Of a DNA stretch of 64,000 nucleotides, positions 7,836-16,764 are shown one piece after another. Numbering within the stretch: position 1 is the first letter of the stretch; each line of letters begins with the position of its first letter. Made by a program: the position numbers and the translations under genes. The notes under the pieces were generated by a model that was not told the DNA's origin, did no database searches, and saw nothing but the letters and a program-made list of their open reading frames with translations. Location: the NCBI RefSeq assembly GCF_027498035.1, contig NZ_CP114978.1, forward strand, positions 186,001-250,000, in the 5' to 3' direction. This DNA is from Pseudoxanthomonas sp. (GTDB lineage Bacteria > Pseudomonadota > Gammaproteobacteria > Xanthomonadales > Xanthomonadaceae).

Positions 7836-8633
7836 ATGAGCAGCAACGGGACCCGCACGGTCCGCACCATCAGCTTTGAAGAAGCAGCCACGCTGCCGCG
7901 GCCCCAGCCGCCGGTGTTCGGTGACGTGGCGCAGGAGCGACAGCACCGCCAGCGCAAGCTGGTCGCTTCGTTCCGGTTGTTCGCGCAACTGGGTTACGAC
8001 GAAGGCGTGATGGGCCACATCTCGGTGCGTGACCCGGAATTCCCGGACACGTTCTGGATGAATGCTTTCGCGGTGGACTTCTCGCTGATCACCCTCGACG
8101 ACCTGGTCCGGGTGAATTATCTGGGCGAGCGCCTGGAAGGTAGCGGCTACGTCCATCCGGGCGGCGTGCCGCTGCACGCGGCGCTGCTGGCCCAGCGGCC
8201 GGAGCTGCAGTCGGCCGTCCACACCCATGCCCCCTACGGCAAGATCTGGTCGAGCAGCGGTCGGTTGATCCCGCCGATCTCCAACGAGGCCGCGGTGTTC
8301 TTCGAACGCCACGCGCTGTACGACAGTTTCGCGCTGGGCGAGGGCGAGAACGTCGGCAAGGCCCTGGGCGAACACGGCCGCGCGCTGATCATGCGCAACC
8401 ACGGCGTGCTGACCGTGGGCCGTTCGATCGACGAAGCGGTGTACCTGTTCACCTCGTTGGAGAAAGTCTGCCGCGAGCAGCTGCACGCCCAGGCACTGGG
8501 TACGCCGACGCTGATCGACGAGGCGCGCGCACGCGGCACCGCGGCGCGCTTCGACAGTGGCTACGCCGGCTGGTTGAACTTCCAGCCGCTGTACCAGCGC
8601 ATCACCGCGCAGCAGCCGGGCCTGGCCGCATGA
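7836..8633 (+). CDS. Class II aldolase/adducin family protein
   Basis: A 265-residue protein of the zinc-dependent class II aldolase/adducin fold (fuculose-phosphate aldolase type), which cleaves or epimerises hydroxy-carbonyl compounds. Visible family blocks are ASFRLFAQLGYDEGVMGHISVRD, GGVPLHAALLAQRPELQSAVHTHAPYG (zinc histidines in HTH), EAAVFFERHALYDSF, and MRNHGVLTVGRSIDEAVYLF (another metal histidine). Start ATG 7836 puts the conserved domain about 25 residues in; an upstream ATG at 7725 is possible. It leads the cluster of organosulfur-type uptake and monooxygenase genes, so it may act on a carbon fragment released from the substrate. That assignment is by context only, and homologues occur with many pathways. 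Confidence 0.75.
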   Translation: MSSNGTRTVRTISFEEAATLPRPQPPVFGDVAQERQHRQRKLVASFRLFAQLGYDEGVMGHISVRDPEFPDTFWMNAFAVDFSLITLDDLVRVNYLGERLEGSGYVHPGGVPLHAALLAQRPELQSAVHTHAPYGKIWSSSGRLIPPISNEAAVFFERHALYDSFALGEGENVGKALGEHGRALIMRNHGVLTVGRSIDEAVYLFTSLEKVCREQLHAQALGTPTLIDEARARGTAARFDSGYAGWLNFQPLYQRITAQQPGLAA

Positions 8634-8759
8634 GCCGCGCCCATCACGTGAACCGGTGTTGTCGACCCTGAGTCCAGCACCCGGCGCATGTGCGCCACGC
8701 CTCTTCTTTCGTCATCCCTGTGGCTCGCGCCAGGCGCGGCCCTTTCCCGGAACCTGTGC

Positions 8760-10967
8760 ATGAATCGCTTTGCCTCCACGCTTGCTGTTGTTGCTGTCCG
8801 CCCGACATCCATCAAGGCCGCGCGCCGCCTGCGCACGCCGCTGGTCCACGCGCTGTGGATCGCACTGGCTGCCACCACCTTCAACGCCGCCGCCGAGGAG
8901 CCGGCCGCCAAGGACGACGCCACCGCGCTGCCGGAGGTGAAGATCACCGCCGAGCGTCGCGAGACCAAGCTGCAGAAGACGCCGATCACGGTCAACGTGC
9001 TCGATGACCAGACCCTGGCCAAGCGCGGCGTGGCCAAACTCTCCGACCTGGCCGGCCTGGCCGCTGGCGTCAACATTCCCAGCCAGTGGCCGAACACGCA
9101 GAGCGTCTTCATCCGCGGCATCGGTTCCTCGCGGCCGATCGGCAATCCGTCGGTGGGCTGGTATCTGGATGACGTGTACGTGCCGCGCTCGTTCGGCAGC
9201 AGCTTCATCGGCAGCCTGCCGGACATCGAGCGCATCGAAGTGCTGCACGGCCCGCAGGGCACGCTGTACGGCCAGAACACCAGCTCCGGCGCACTCAAGC
9301 TGATCACCCGCCAGCCGACCCAGGACTTCAACGCCTGGGTCAGCCTGGGCGCCGGCAACCAGGGCCAGATCGAATCGCGCGGCTACCTCAATGGCGCGCT
9401 CAAGCCCGACCTGCTCAGCGGCAGCCTGGCGGTGGCCACCAGCCATCTGGATGGCGATGTGCAAAACGAAACGCTGCACAAGACCGTCAACGGCTATGGC
9501 AACCAGCAGCTGCGCGGCATCCTCAAACTGACGCCGGAAAACGGCCTGATCGCCACGCTCACCGTCGATGGCCTGCACGGTGAGAGTTCCTTCAGCGGCA
9601 GCAGCTCGCCGTTGAACTACTCCGGTACCGGCCCGCGCAAGAATTTCTCCGACTACAGCCGGACCAACCAGACCTACGACAGCGGCGGGGTGTCGCTGAA
9701 GCTGGAAGGCGGCCTGACCGACACGTTGTCGTGGAAGTCGGTCAGCGCCTGGCGTGGCTTCGACGTGACCATCCCGTCGGATGATCCGTATCCGACCTAC
9801 GTCTCCGGTTTCGACCAGGACCTGGAGCAGCGCCAGCTGTCGCAGGAATTCCAGCTGTTCGGCGATTACGACCGCTTCAACTTCATCACCGGCCTGATGT
9901 TGTGGCACGAGACCTTCGACATGGATCGGCTGAGCTGGAGCAACAACCGCTTCAGCATCATCGACAGTGCCAGCACCACCCGCAGCGTCGGCCTGTACGG
10001 GCAGGGCACCTATCACTTCACCGATGCGCTCGGCCTGACCGTGGGTCTGCGCCTGAACCGCGAATGGCGCGAGCTGGATAGCGCTGCCTATGCCAGCAAC
10101 GCAGCGCGCGAGCGCGTCTCCCAGACGTATTCGGTCGAGGGACTCAAGCGCACCTATTCGGCGGCCACGCCGAAGGTGACCCTGGATTACCAGTGGTCGC
10201 CCAACCTGCTGAGCTACGCCACCATCGCCATCGGCGAGACGTCCGGCGGCTGGAATCCTGCCGCAGCCACGCTGGCCATCGCCGAAGTTCCGGTCGATCC
10301 GGAAAAGGTCACCAGTTACGAAATCGGCTTCAAGAGCACCACCTTCGATGGTCGCCTGCGCAACAACGTGGCGCTGTTCTACAACGACTACGAGAACTAC
10401 CAGGCCTCGATCAACGATCCGGTCATCAACGGCCAGCCGGTGACCGGCGCGGTGATCGTCAACGCCGGCCAGGCCCATACCTACGGCGCCGAGCTGGAAT
10501 CGGTGTTCCAAGCCACCAGTGGTCTGGACCTGCACCTCAACCTGGCCTATCTGATCGCGCGCTTCGACGAATTCCTCAATCCCACCGGCGCGGCCAGCAC
10601 CGACTTCACCGGCACCGACATGCCGTACGCGCCGCGCTGGTCGGGCAGCGTCGGCGCCAACTACAAACGCGCGCTGGACAGCGGTGCGCAGCTGCGCACC
10701 AACCTGGACTACCGCGTCGAGGACACCTCCTACAGCGCTGTCAGCGCCACCCGCGAGTTCACCCGCTTCCCGGTCACGCGCTACCTGGATGCCGGCGTGT
10801 CGCTGACCACCGCTTCTGGTGCATGGACCTATTCGCTGACCGGCAAGAACCTGCTCAACACCACCTTCCAGCTGCCCGGCTCGTACGTCCCGGCGCTGGG
10901 CTATGAGTCGGCCACCTACAACCGGCGCCGGCAGCTGCTGCTGACCGTGCGCCACGACTTCCTCTAA
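8760..10967 (+). CDS. TonB-dependent outer-membrane receptor (organosulfur cluster)
   Basis: A ligand-gated beta-barrel that imports its substrate across the outer membrane using TonB energy. The product has a signal peptide (hydrophobic segment ending near FNAAAEE), a TonB-box-like region (LPEVKITAERRE), a plug domain (VFIRGIGSSRPIG, then VLHGPQGTLYGQNTSSGALKLITRQP), and a barrel running to the C terminus (735 residues). It has no STN signalling domain. ATG 8760 (MNRFASTLAV) is preferred to 8688, since it directly precedes the signal peptide. It sits between the aldolase and monooxygenase genes on one strand, and the next gene follows after 20 bases with a good AGGAG site. Placement inside an SsuABC-like cluster suggests that an organosulfur compound is its ligand. 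Confidence 0.88.
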   Translation: MNRFASTLAVVAVRPTSIKAARRLRTPLVHALWIALAATTFNAAAEEPAAKDDATALPEVKITAERRETKLQKTPITVNVLDDQTLAKRGVAKLSDLAGLAAGVNIPSQWPNTQSVFIRGIGSSRPIGNPSVGWYLDDVYVPRSFGSSFIGSLPDIERIEVLHGPQGTLYGQNTSSGALKLITRQPTQDFNAWVSLGAGNQGQIESRGYLNGALKPDLLSGSLAVATSHLDGDVQNETLHKTVNGYGNQQLRGILKLTPENGLIATLTVDGLHGESSFSGSSSPLNYSGTGPRKNFSDYSRTNQTYDSGGVSLKLEGGLTDTLSWKSVSAWRGFDVTIPSDDPYPTYVSGFDQDLEQRQLSQEFQLFGDYDRFNFITGLMLWHETFDMDRLSWSNNRFSIIDSASTTRSVGLYGQGTYHFTDALGLTVGLRLNREWRELDSAAYASNAARERVSQTYSVEGLKRTYSAATPKVTLDYQWSPNLLSYATIAIGETSGGWNPAAATLAIAEVPVDPEKVTSYEIGFKSTTFDGRLRNNVALFYNDYENYQASINDPVINGQPVTGAVIVNAGQAHTYGAELESVFQATSGLDLHLNLAYLIARFDEFLNPTGAASTDFTGTDMPYAPRWSGSVGANYKRALDSGAQLRTNLDYRVEDTSYSAVSATREFTRFPVTRYLDAGVSLTTASGAWTYSLTGKNLLNTTFQLPGSYVPALGYESATYNRRRQLLLTVRHDFL

Positions 10968-10987
10968 CGCTTTCCAGGAGATTCCCC

Positions 10988-12334
10988 ATGGCACGTTCCG
11001 ATCACCAGAAACTCCGCCTGGCCGCGTTCCTGTCCGGCATTGGCGCCCACGTCCAGGCCTGGCGTCACCCCGAGGCCAACGCCAGGAGCGCGGTCGATAT
11101 CCAGGCCTTCATCGAGGCGGCCAGGATCGCCGAGGAAGGCAAGTTCGATTTCGGCTTCATCGCCGACTCGACCTTCATCACCCAGGATTCCACGCCGTAT
11201 TTCCTGAGCCGCCTGGAGCCGATCACCGCGCTGGCCGCGGTCTCGGCGGTGACCACGCACCTGGGCCTGGCCGCGACGATGACGACCTCCTTCAGCGAGC
11301 CGTTCACCACCGCGCGCCAGCTGGCTTCGCTGGACGTGGTCAGCGGTGGGCGAGCGGCCTGGAACGCGGTGACCGGCGCGCTGGAAGGCCACGCCCGCAA
11401 CCACGGCGGCGAGAAGCTCTACGAGCACGGCCTGCGCTATCGCATCGCCGACGAATACATCCAGGTGGTCAAGGGCTTGTGGGATTCGTGGGAGGACGAT
11501 GCCTTCCTGCGCGACAAGGCCAGTGGCCAGTACGTGGACTTCGACAAGATGCACACGCTCAACCACAAGGGCGAGTTCTTCCAGGTGCAGGGTCCGCTGA
11601 ACCTGGAACGCTCGCCGCAGGGACGGCCGGTGGTGTTCCAGGCCGGTGCCTCGGATGAAGGGCGCGACCTGGCCGCGCGCGAGGCCGATGCGATCTTCTC
11701 CGGCAACACCATCGAGAACGTCGCCCGCGCCAAGTCCTACTACCAGGACATCAAGCGCCGCGTAGTGGCCAACGGCCGTCCGGCCAGTGATGTGCTGATC
11801 TTCCCTTCGATCACCCCGATCATCGGCGCCACCGAGGAAGACGCGCTGCGCAAGCACCGCGAGGTGGCCGAGCTGCTGGACATCAACATCGCGGTCAAAT
11901 ACCTGAGCCGCTATTTCAGCTTCTTCGACTTCGGCCAGTTCCCGCTGGATGAGCCGCTGCCCGAGCTGGGCGACATCGGCAAGGACAGCTTCAAGTCCAC
12001 CGCCGAGGAATACCTGCGCATCGCCCGCGAAGAAAAGCTCACCCTGCGCCAGCTGGCATTGCGCGCGGCCAGTCCGAGCCTGCAGTTCGTCGGCACCGCC
12101 GAGCAGATCGCCGATCGCCTGCAGCAGCTGTTCGAGGACGAGGTGGTGGATGGCTTCATCCTCTACGCCTACCTGCAGCCGCAGGGCCTGCGCGAATTCG
12201 TCGATGAAGTCGTGCCGATCCTGCAGCAGCGCGGCCTGTTCCGCACCGAGTACGAGGCCGACACGTTGCGCGGCAACCTGGGGATTTCCTATCCGGAAAA
12301 CCGCAACACGCTGCAGCGCCGGAAGGTGGCATGA
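10988..12334 (+). CDS. FMN-dependent monooxygenase, NtaA/SnaA/DszA/DmoA type
   Basis: A 448-residue luciferase-like TIM-barrel enzyme of the two-component flavin monooxygenases; relatives oxidise nitrilotriacetate, dibenzothiophene sulfone or dimethylsulfide. Diagnostic pieces are HVQAWRHPEA, FIEAARIAEEGKFDFGFIAD, ITALAAVSAVTTHLGLAATM, SGGRAAWNAVTG (FMN region), GPLNLERSPQGRPVVFQAGAS, and the late EQIADRLQQLFED. FMNH2 would come from the reductase encoded at 16764. The start ATG 10988 has CAGGAG at 10974-10979. The stop overlaps the ATG of the binding-protein gene (ATGA). By context the substrate is a sulfonate, sulfone or thioether, with C-S cleavage as likely result; the exact substrate cannot be read from sequence. 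Confidence 0.88.
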   Translation: MARSDHQKLRLAAFLSGIGAHVQAWRHPEANARSAVDIQAFIEAARIAEEGKFDFGFIADSTFITQDSTPYFLSRLEPITALAAVSAVTTHLGLAATMTTSFSEPFTTARQLASLDVVSGGRAAWNAVTGALEGHARNHGGEKLYEHGLRYRIADEYIQVVKGLWDSWEDDAFLRDKASGQYVDFDKMHTLNHKGEFFQVQGPLNLERSPQGRPVVFQAGASDEGRDLAAREADAIFSGNTIENVARAKSYYQDIKRRVVANGRPASDVLIFPSITPIIGATEEDALRKHREVAELLDINIAVKYLSRYFSFFDFGQFPLDEPLPELGDIGKDSFKSTAEEYLRIAREEKLTLRQLALRAASPSLQFVGTAEQIADRLQQLFEDEVVDGFILYAYLQPQGLREFVDEVVPILQQRGLFRTEYEADTLRGNLGISYPENRNTLQRRKVA

Positions 12335-13401
12335 AGGCCATGCGCGCGCTGCTGCTGGTTGCACTCTCGGCGTTGCTGGCCGCCTGCGGTGGCGGTGATG
12401 GCGGCAAGCAGGAAACACCTAAGGTGATCCGCATCGGCGCGCCGGCCATCGCCGGCGATACCCAGGGGATCTGGGGCGTGATGGGCATCGCGCGCAGCAA
12501 GGGCTGGGTGCAGGAGGAGTTCGCCAAGGACCACATCAGCGTCGAATTCCCCGGCTTCAAGGGCGGCGGGCCGATGGTGGGCCAGGCGCTGGCCAACGGC
12601 CAGATCGACTTCGCCGGCAATGGCGACATGATCTCGCTGATCGGCAAGAGCTCGGGCATCAAGAGCCGCTTGATCCTGCCCAGTGGGCGATTGGAAAACG
12701 CCTATCTGCTGGTCAAGCCGGATTCGCCAATCCGGTCTATCGCTGACCTGCGCGGCAAGAAGGTCGCCTACTTCAAGGGCAATTACATCCAGCTGCAGGT
12801 GATCCGCATCCTGGCTGCCGCCGGCTTGAAGGAGAGCGACATCCACAACATCAGCCTGCTCGGTCCGCCGGCCGGCAATGCGCTGCTCAATGGCAGCGTC
12901 GATGCGGTGTTCGCCGGGTCCGAATCGCTGGCGCTGGTGGACAAGGGCCTGGCCCGGATCGCCTACAGCACGGTCGATGGTTCGGCGCGGTTGACCGCGC
13001 AGGCGGGCCTGTTGGTACGCGAGGACTTCGCCCGCGACCATCCCGATCTGGTCCAGCGCCTGGTCAACGTGCTGGTGCGCACTTCGCAGTGGGCCTCGGA
13101 TGAGAAGAACCGCGAGGAAGTGCTGGCGATCCTGGCCCAGGGCGGGCGTTCGGAGGCTTCGCTGCGGCGCGACTACGGCGGCCGTCCGCTGGGCGATCGC
13201 TTCAATCCGCTGCTGGATCCCTTCTTCGTTGCCCAGTACCAGGACACCCAGCACCTGGTCCAGCAGCTGGGCCTGCTGCGTGGACCGCCGGCCGACATCA
13301 ACCAGTGGTTCGATCGCCAGTACCTGGACACGGCGCTGAAGGCGCAGGGGTTGCAGGACGCGTTCGTGCCGCTGGATGCGCAAGGCAACCGGCCGCACTG
13401 A
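12331..13401 (+). CDS. ABC transporter substrate-binding lipoprotein, SsuA/TauA-like
   Basis: The product is a 356-residue lipoprotein with a signal peptide and lipobox LLAAC (Cys19), followed by a periplasmic type II binding fold. The body matches nitrate/sulfonate/taurine-binding proteins: VIRIGAPAIAGDTQ, ANGQIDFAGNGDMISLIGKSSGIKSRLI, SIADLRGKKVAYFKGNYIQLQVIRILAAAGL, LLNGSVDAVFAGSESLALV. It overlaps the monooxygenase gene by four bases and the first permease gene by one, so all three are translated together. A lipid-anchored rather than soluble receptor is less usual for SsuA but common in this group. Ligand is inferred as an organosulfur anion. Confidence 0.85.
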   Translation: MKAMRALLLVALSALLAACGGGDGGKQETPKVIRIGAPAIAGDTQGIWGVMGIARSKGWVQEEFAKDHISVEFPGFKGGGPMVGQALANGQIDFAGNGDMISLIGKSSGIKSRLILPSGRLENAYLLVKPDSPIRSIADLRGKKVAYFKGNYIQLQVIRILAAAGLKESDIHNISLLGPPAGNALLNGSVDAVFAGSESLALVDKGLARIAYSTVDGSARLTAQAGLLVREDFARDHPDLVQRLVNVLVRTSQWASDEKNREEVLAILAQGGRSEASLRRDYGGRPLGDRFNPLLDPFFVAQYQDTQHLVQQLGLLRGPPADINQWFDRQYLDTALKAQGLQDAFVPLDAQGNRPH

Positions 13402-14204
13402 TGGCTAGCGTGCTTTCGCCTGCGATCGCGCCACTGCGGCTCAAGGTCATGCCAAGCGGTGCGCTGGCGTGGCTGGTGCCGGGGCTCCTGCTGGTAGCGT
13501 GGTGGACAGGTAGTGCGCTGGGCTGGATCAGTTCGCAGACGTTGCCGCCGCCGGCGCGCGTGGGCGTCACGCTGGTGCAGCTGCTGACCACGGCCAGCGG
13601 CTGGGCGCAGATCGGAATCAGCCTGCAGCGGGTGTTCGGCGGCTTCGTGATCGGCGCCGGGCTGGGCCTGGTGCTGGGCCTGGCGATGGGGCTGTCGCGC
13701 GTCGTGCGTGAGCTGCTGTATCCCAGCTTCCGCGTGCTGGCTTCGATTCCGCTGCTGGGCTGGCTGCCGCTGCTGATGCTGTTCCTGGGGATCGGCGAAA
13801 CGCTGAAGCTGGTGCTGATCGCCAAGGCCGCGCTGGTGCCGGTGACGCTCAATACCGCGCGCGGCATTGCCGAGGTGCCGCGCAGCCAGCGCGAGGTCGC
13901 CCAGCTCTACGGCTTCAGTCCGTTGCAACTGCTGCTGCGCGTCCTGCTACCGGCCGCGCTGCCGTCGATCTGGGCCGGCCTGCGCTATGGACTGACCAGC
14001 TGCTGGCTGGTGCTGGTGCTGGTGGAGCTGCTGGCTGCGTCTGAAGGCCTGGGCTATCTGATGTCCAACGGCCAGCAGCTGATGCAGATGGACGTGCTGC
14101 TGGCGGCGGTGATCATCGTCGGCGCGATCGGCTATGGCCTGGATCGCCTGCTTGAAGCCATCGAGCGTCACCTGCTGCGCTGGCGCCGCGAGGCCTTTGC
14201 GTGA
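13401..14204 (+). CDS. ABC transporter permease 1, SsuC/TauC-like
   Basis: A 267-residue inner-membrane permease of the binding-protein-dependent type. The EAA loop that contacts the ATPase is visible as EVAQLYGFSPLQLLLRVLLPAALPSIWAGLRYGL near residues 160-195, and hydrophobic segments (about 20-40, 70-110, 120-145, 195-215, 235-255) surround it. The ATG shares its A with the TGA stop of the lipoprotein gene. The next permease gene overlaps its end by four bases. With two different permease genes the transporter probably has a heterodimeric channel, unlike the homodimeric SsuC. Confidence 0.87.
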   Translation: MASVLSPAIAPLRLKVMPSGALAWLVPGLLLVAWWTGSALGWISSQTLPPPARVGVTLVQLLTTASGWAQIGISLQRVFGGFVIGAGLGLVLGLAMGLSRVVRELLYPSFRVLASIPLLGWLPLLMLFLGIGETLKLVLIAKAALVPVTLNTARGIAEVPRSQREVAQLYGFSPLQLLLRVLLPAALPSIWAGLRYGLTSCWLVLVLVELLAASEGLGYLMSNGQQLMQMDVLLAAVIIVGAIGYGLDRLLEAIERHLLRWRREAFA

Positions 14205-14959
14205 GCGCGCGTGCCATCGTGCTCGGGCTGGTGCCGCCGGTGTTGGGACTGGTGGCGTGGATCGCGTTGGGCAATACCTCGGCTGCAGCCAGCCCGCTGT
14301 TCGTCTCGCCTGGGCAGGTGTTGCATGCACTGGCTGCGTCGGCCGCCGAGGGCCAGCTGTGGGCGGCCACCTCGGCCAGCCTGCTGCGGTACCTGACCGG
14401 GCTGGGCATCGGCGTGGCTGTCGGCCTGGCAGCGGGCTTGCTGCTGGGCCTGTCGCGTGTGGGACGCGTGCTATTGCAGCCGACCTTGCGCGTGCTGCAG
14501 CAGATTTCACTGTTCGCGTGGGTGCCGCTGGTCATGGCGTGGTTCGGCCTGGAGGAGACCAGCAAGATCGTCTTCATCGCGCTGGCGGCGTTCTTCCCGG
14601 TGCTGGTCAACACGCTGGAGGGTGTGCGTGGGGTGCCGGTGTCGCTGGTCGAAGTCGGGCGCATCTATGCCTTCAGCCGCCTGCAGCTGCTGTGGCGGGT
14701 GATCCTGCCGTCGGCCTTGCCGTCGGTGTTCTCTGGTGTGTTCCTGGCGCTGATCTATGCGTGGCTGGCCACGTTGGGCGCCGAGTACCTGCTCACGCAA
14801 GGGCAGGGCATCGGCAGCCTGCTGGTCGAAGGCCAGGACCAGTACCGCACCGACCAGGTGGTCGTCGGCCTGTTGCTGGTGTCGGCGATCAGCCTGCTGT
14901 TGAACTGGGCGGTCGATCGGCTGCAGGCACACCTGACCCGCTGGCGCGTTACCGCGTGA
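14201..14959 (+). CDS. ABC transporter permease 2, SsuC/TauC-like
   Basis: A second permease, 252 residues, starting at GTG 14201 that overlaps the previous stop (GTGA). It has the same plan: periplasmic entry, LLRYLTGLGIGVAVGLAAGLLLGLSR, an EAA loop (EVGRIYAFSRLQLLWRVILPSALPSVF), and a final hydrophobic helix (VVVGLLLVSAISLLLNWAVDRL). It is related to, but clearly different from, permease 1, so the pair likely arose by old duplication. About 208 bases without a gene follow before the cysteine synthase-like gene; an internal promoter could lie there, though none is obvious. Confidence 0.87.
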   Translation: MSARAIVLGLVPPVLGLVAWIALGNTSAAASPLFVSPGQVLHALAASAAEGQLWAATSASLLRYLTGLGIGVAVGLAAGLLLGLSRVGRVLLQPTLRVLQQISLFAWVPLVMAWFGLEETSKIVFIALAAFFPVLVNTLEGVRGVPVSLVEVGRIYAFSRLQLLWRVILPSALPSVFSGVFLALIYAWLATLGAEYLLTQGQGIGSLLVEGQDQYRTDQVVVGLLLVSAISLLLNWAVDRLQAHLTRWRVTA

Positions 14960-15167
14960 GCGCGCTCATGACCAAGGGTGATGTCGTCATGGGCGCGGTG
15001 CTGGCTGCGCAAGGCCCCGGTGCGGCTGCCGCGGCGTTCCCTGGGGCGCCAGGTGCGTGCGCCATTTTTGTCCCAAGCAATCCCGGTTTTCTCGATTCGG
15101 CCATGCGTCTTGCGTCGGTAGCGTGCAGGGCAGGCCTTCGGTGGCCCTTCTTTTCTGCGAGCGCTGC

Positions 15168-16202
15168 ATGAGCACGACGTTTCAGTTCCAACCCAAGAAT
15201 GCTGTCCAGGCACCACGTCAGGATGCGCCGGTCGCGAGCTTTCGCGGGCGCGTCTACGACAGCATCCTGGACACCATCGGCGCCACGCCGCTGGTGCGCT
15301 TCGATCGCCTGGCCGCCGAGGAAGGCGTGCGTGCGCACCTGGTCGGCAAGCTGGAATTCTTCAACCCGCTGGCTTCGGTCAAGGATCGCCTGGGCGCGGC
15401 GTTGATCGAGGCAGCCGAGCGCGAAGGGCGGCTCAAGCCCGGCTCGGTGATCATCGAGCCGACCTCGGGCAATACCGGCATTGGCCTGGCCTTCGTCGCC
15501 GCGGCCAAAGGCTATGCCCTGATCCTGTGCATGCCCGAGAGCATGTCGATCGAGCGCCGCAAGATGGTCCAGCATCTGGGTGCGCGGATCGAACTGACTC
15601 CGGCGGCCGAACGCATGTCCGGTGCGATCCGTCGCGCCAACGAACTGCAGGCGCAGATTCCCAATGCGGTGGTGCTGCAGCAGTTCGAGAATCCGGCCAA
15701 TCCGGCCGCCCATCGCGCTACCACGGCCGAAGAGATCTGGCGTGACAGCGATGGCCAGGTCGACGCGTTCGTGGCCGGCGTCGGCACCGGCGGCACCATC
15801 ACCGGCGTGGGCCAGGTGCTCAAGCGCTACAACCCGGCTGTGCAGATCGTCGCGGTCGAGCCGGAAGGCAGTGCGACGCTGTCTGGCGGCAAGGCGGGCC
15901 CGCACGCGATCCAGGGCATCGGCTCGGGGCATCTGTCGACGTTCCTGGATCGCAGCGTGATCGACGCGATCACCACGGTGTCCGATGCCGATGCACTGCG
16001 CATCGCGCGTCGCCTGGCGCGCCTGGAAGGCGTGCCGGTGGGCATCAGCGCCGGTGCCGCGCTGTGGGCGGCGATCCAGCTGGGCCGCCGCGAGGAAAGC
16101 GCCGGCAAGACCATCGTGGTGCTCATTCCCGATTTCGCCGAGCGCTACCTGTCCACCGAGTTGTTCGACGCCGTGGACGGCGACGCACCCTCGGTCACCT
16201 GA
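15168..16202 (+). CDS. Cysteine synthase family PLP enzyme (CysK/CysM-like)
   Basis: A fold-type II PLP enzyme of 344 residues that should join sulfide or a related nucleophile to an activated serine, giving cysteine. The PLP lysine lies in NPLASVKDRLG; the substrate loop is PTSGNTGIGLAFVAAAKGY, the phosphate-binding loop is VAGVGTGGTITGVG, and GISAGAALWAA is near the C terminus. The start ATG 15168 follows the frame's upstream extension, which looks non-coding; about 40 residues precede the core (DTIGATPLVRFDRLAAEE). Being inside the uptake/monooxygenase cluster suggests a dedicated enzyme that captures the sulfur set free by the pathway. Whether it uses O-acetylserine, O-succinylserine or another acceptor cannot be told. 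Confidence 0.87.
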   Translation: MSTTFQFQPKNAVQAPRQDAPVASFRGRVYDSILDTIGATPLVRFDRLAAEEGVRAHLVGKLEFFNPLASVKDRLGAALIEAAEREGRLKPGSVIIEPTSGNTGIGLAFVAAAKGYALILCMPESMSIERRKMVQHLGARIELTPAAERMSGAIRRANELQAQIPNAVVLQQFENPANPAAHRATTAEEIWRDSDGQVDAFVAGVGTGGTITGVGQVLKRYNPAVQIVAVEPEGSATLSGGKAGPHAIQGIGSGHLSTFLDRSVIDAITTVSDADALRIARRLARLEGVPVGISAGAALWAAIQLGRREESAGKTIVVLIPDFAERYLSTELFDAVDGDAPSVT

Positions 16203-16215
16203 AGGAGGACCTGCA

Positions 16216-16764
16216 ATGAGCCAATCACCACGCGTGTTGATGCTTCCCGGTCGCGGCGACTCGGGCGAGGAGCACTGGCAGAGCATCTGGCAACAGGAGC
16301 ACCCAGATTTCCTGCGCGTGCGCCAGCGTGAGTGGAACAACCCGGAGCGTGAGGAATGGGTGGACGCGCTGGACGCGGTCATCCAGGCCCAGGCGCGGCC
16401 GGTGATTCTGGTGGCGCACTCGCTGGCGGTGATCACCGTGGCCCACTGGGCGGCGACCTATCGCGCGCCGGTGGTGGGTGCGCTGCTGGTTTCGCCCACC
16501 GATGTCGAGCGTCACGACTATCCGCCGGGCACGCGCAACTTCGCCCCGATCCCGCTGGCGCCGCTGCCGTTTCCCAGCATCGTGGTGGCCAGCGATGACG
16601 ATCCGCGGGTCACGCCCGAACGCGCGGCGTTGTTCTCCCATCGCTGGGGATCGCTGCTGGCACGGCCGGGCGCATTCGGCCACCTTGGCACCGCGGCCAA
16701 ATTGGGCAGCTGGGACTATGGCCAACGCCTGTTGGGCCAACTGCGCCAGCTGGAGGCCGCGTGA
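16216..16764 (+). CDS. RBBP9/YdeN-family serine hydrolase
   Basis: A 182-residue small alpha/beta hydrolase. Family blocks are VLMLPGRGDSGEEHWQSIWQ, the nucleophile motif VAHSLAVIT (Ser), SDDDPRVTP (Asp) and GHLGTAA (His), which together give a full catalytic triad. AAGGAGG (16202-16208) eight bases before ATG 16216 is a strong ribosome-binding site. Members of this family are often next to sulfur-starvation genes, but their substrates are unknown. It shares its last base with the start of the FMN reductase gene, so the two are coupled. Confidence 0.8.
   Translation: MSQSPRVLMLPGRGDSGEEHWQSIWQQEHPDFLRVRQREWNNPEREEWVDALDAVIQAQARPVILVAHSLAVITVAHWAATYRAPVVGALLVSPTDVERHDYPPGTRNFAPIPLAPLPFPSIVVASDDDPRVTPERAALFSHRWGSLLARPGAFGHLGTAAKLGSWDYGQRLLGQLRQLEAA

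Noticed and set aside
8712..10994. A very long open frame (760 codons) on the minus strand opposite the TonB receptor gene
   Set aside because: It mirrors the receptor gene codon for codon, has a monotonous Q/G/V/R/H-rich composition, no domain and no ribosome-binding site. Such antisense frames are common in GC-rich DNA. Similar cases at 4199-5794, 20360-22210, 26234-28198 and 56340-58661 on the minus strand were rejected for the same reason.
14134..15171. Open frame on the plus strand overlapping permease 2 and reaching the cysteine synthase gene
   Set aside because: It is a shifted frame of the permease gene with no recognisable protein; the true permease frame has all family motifs.
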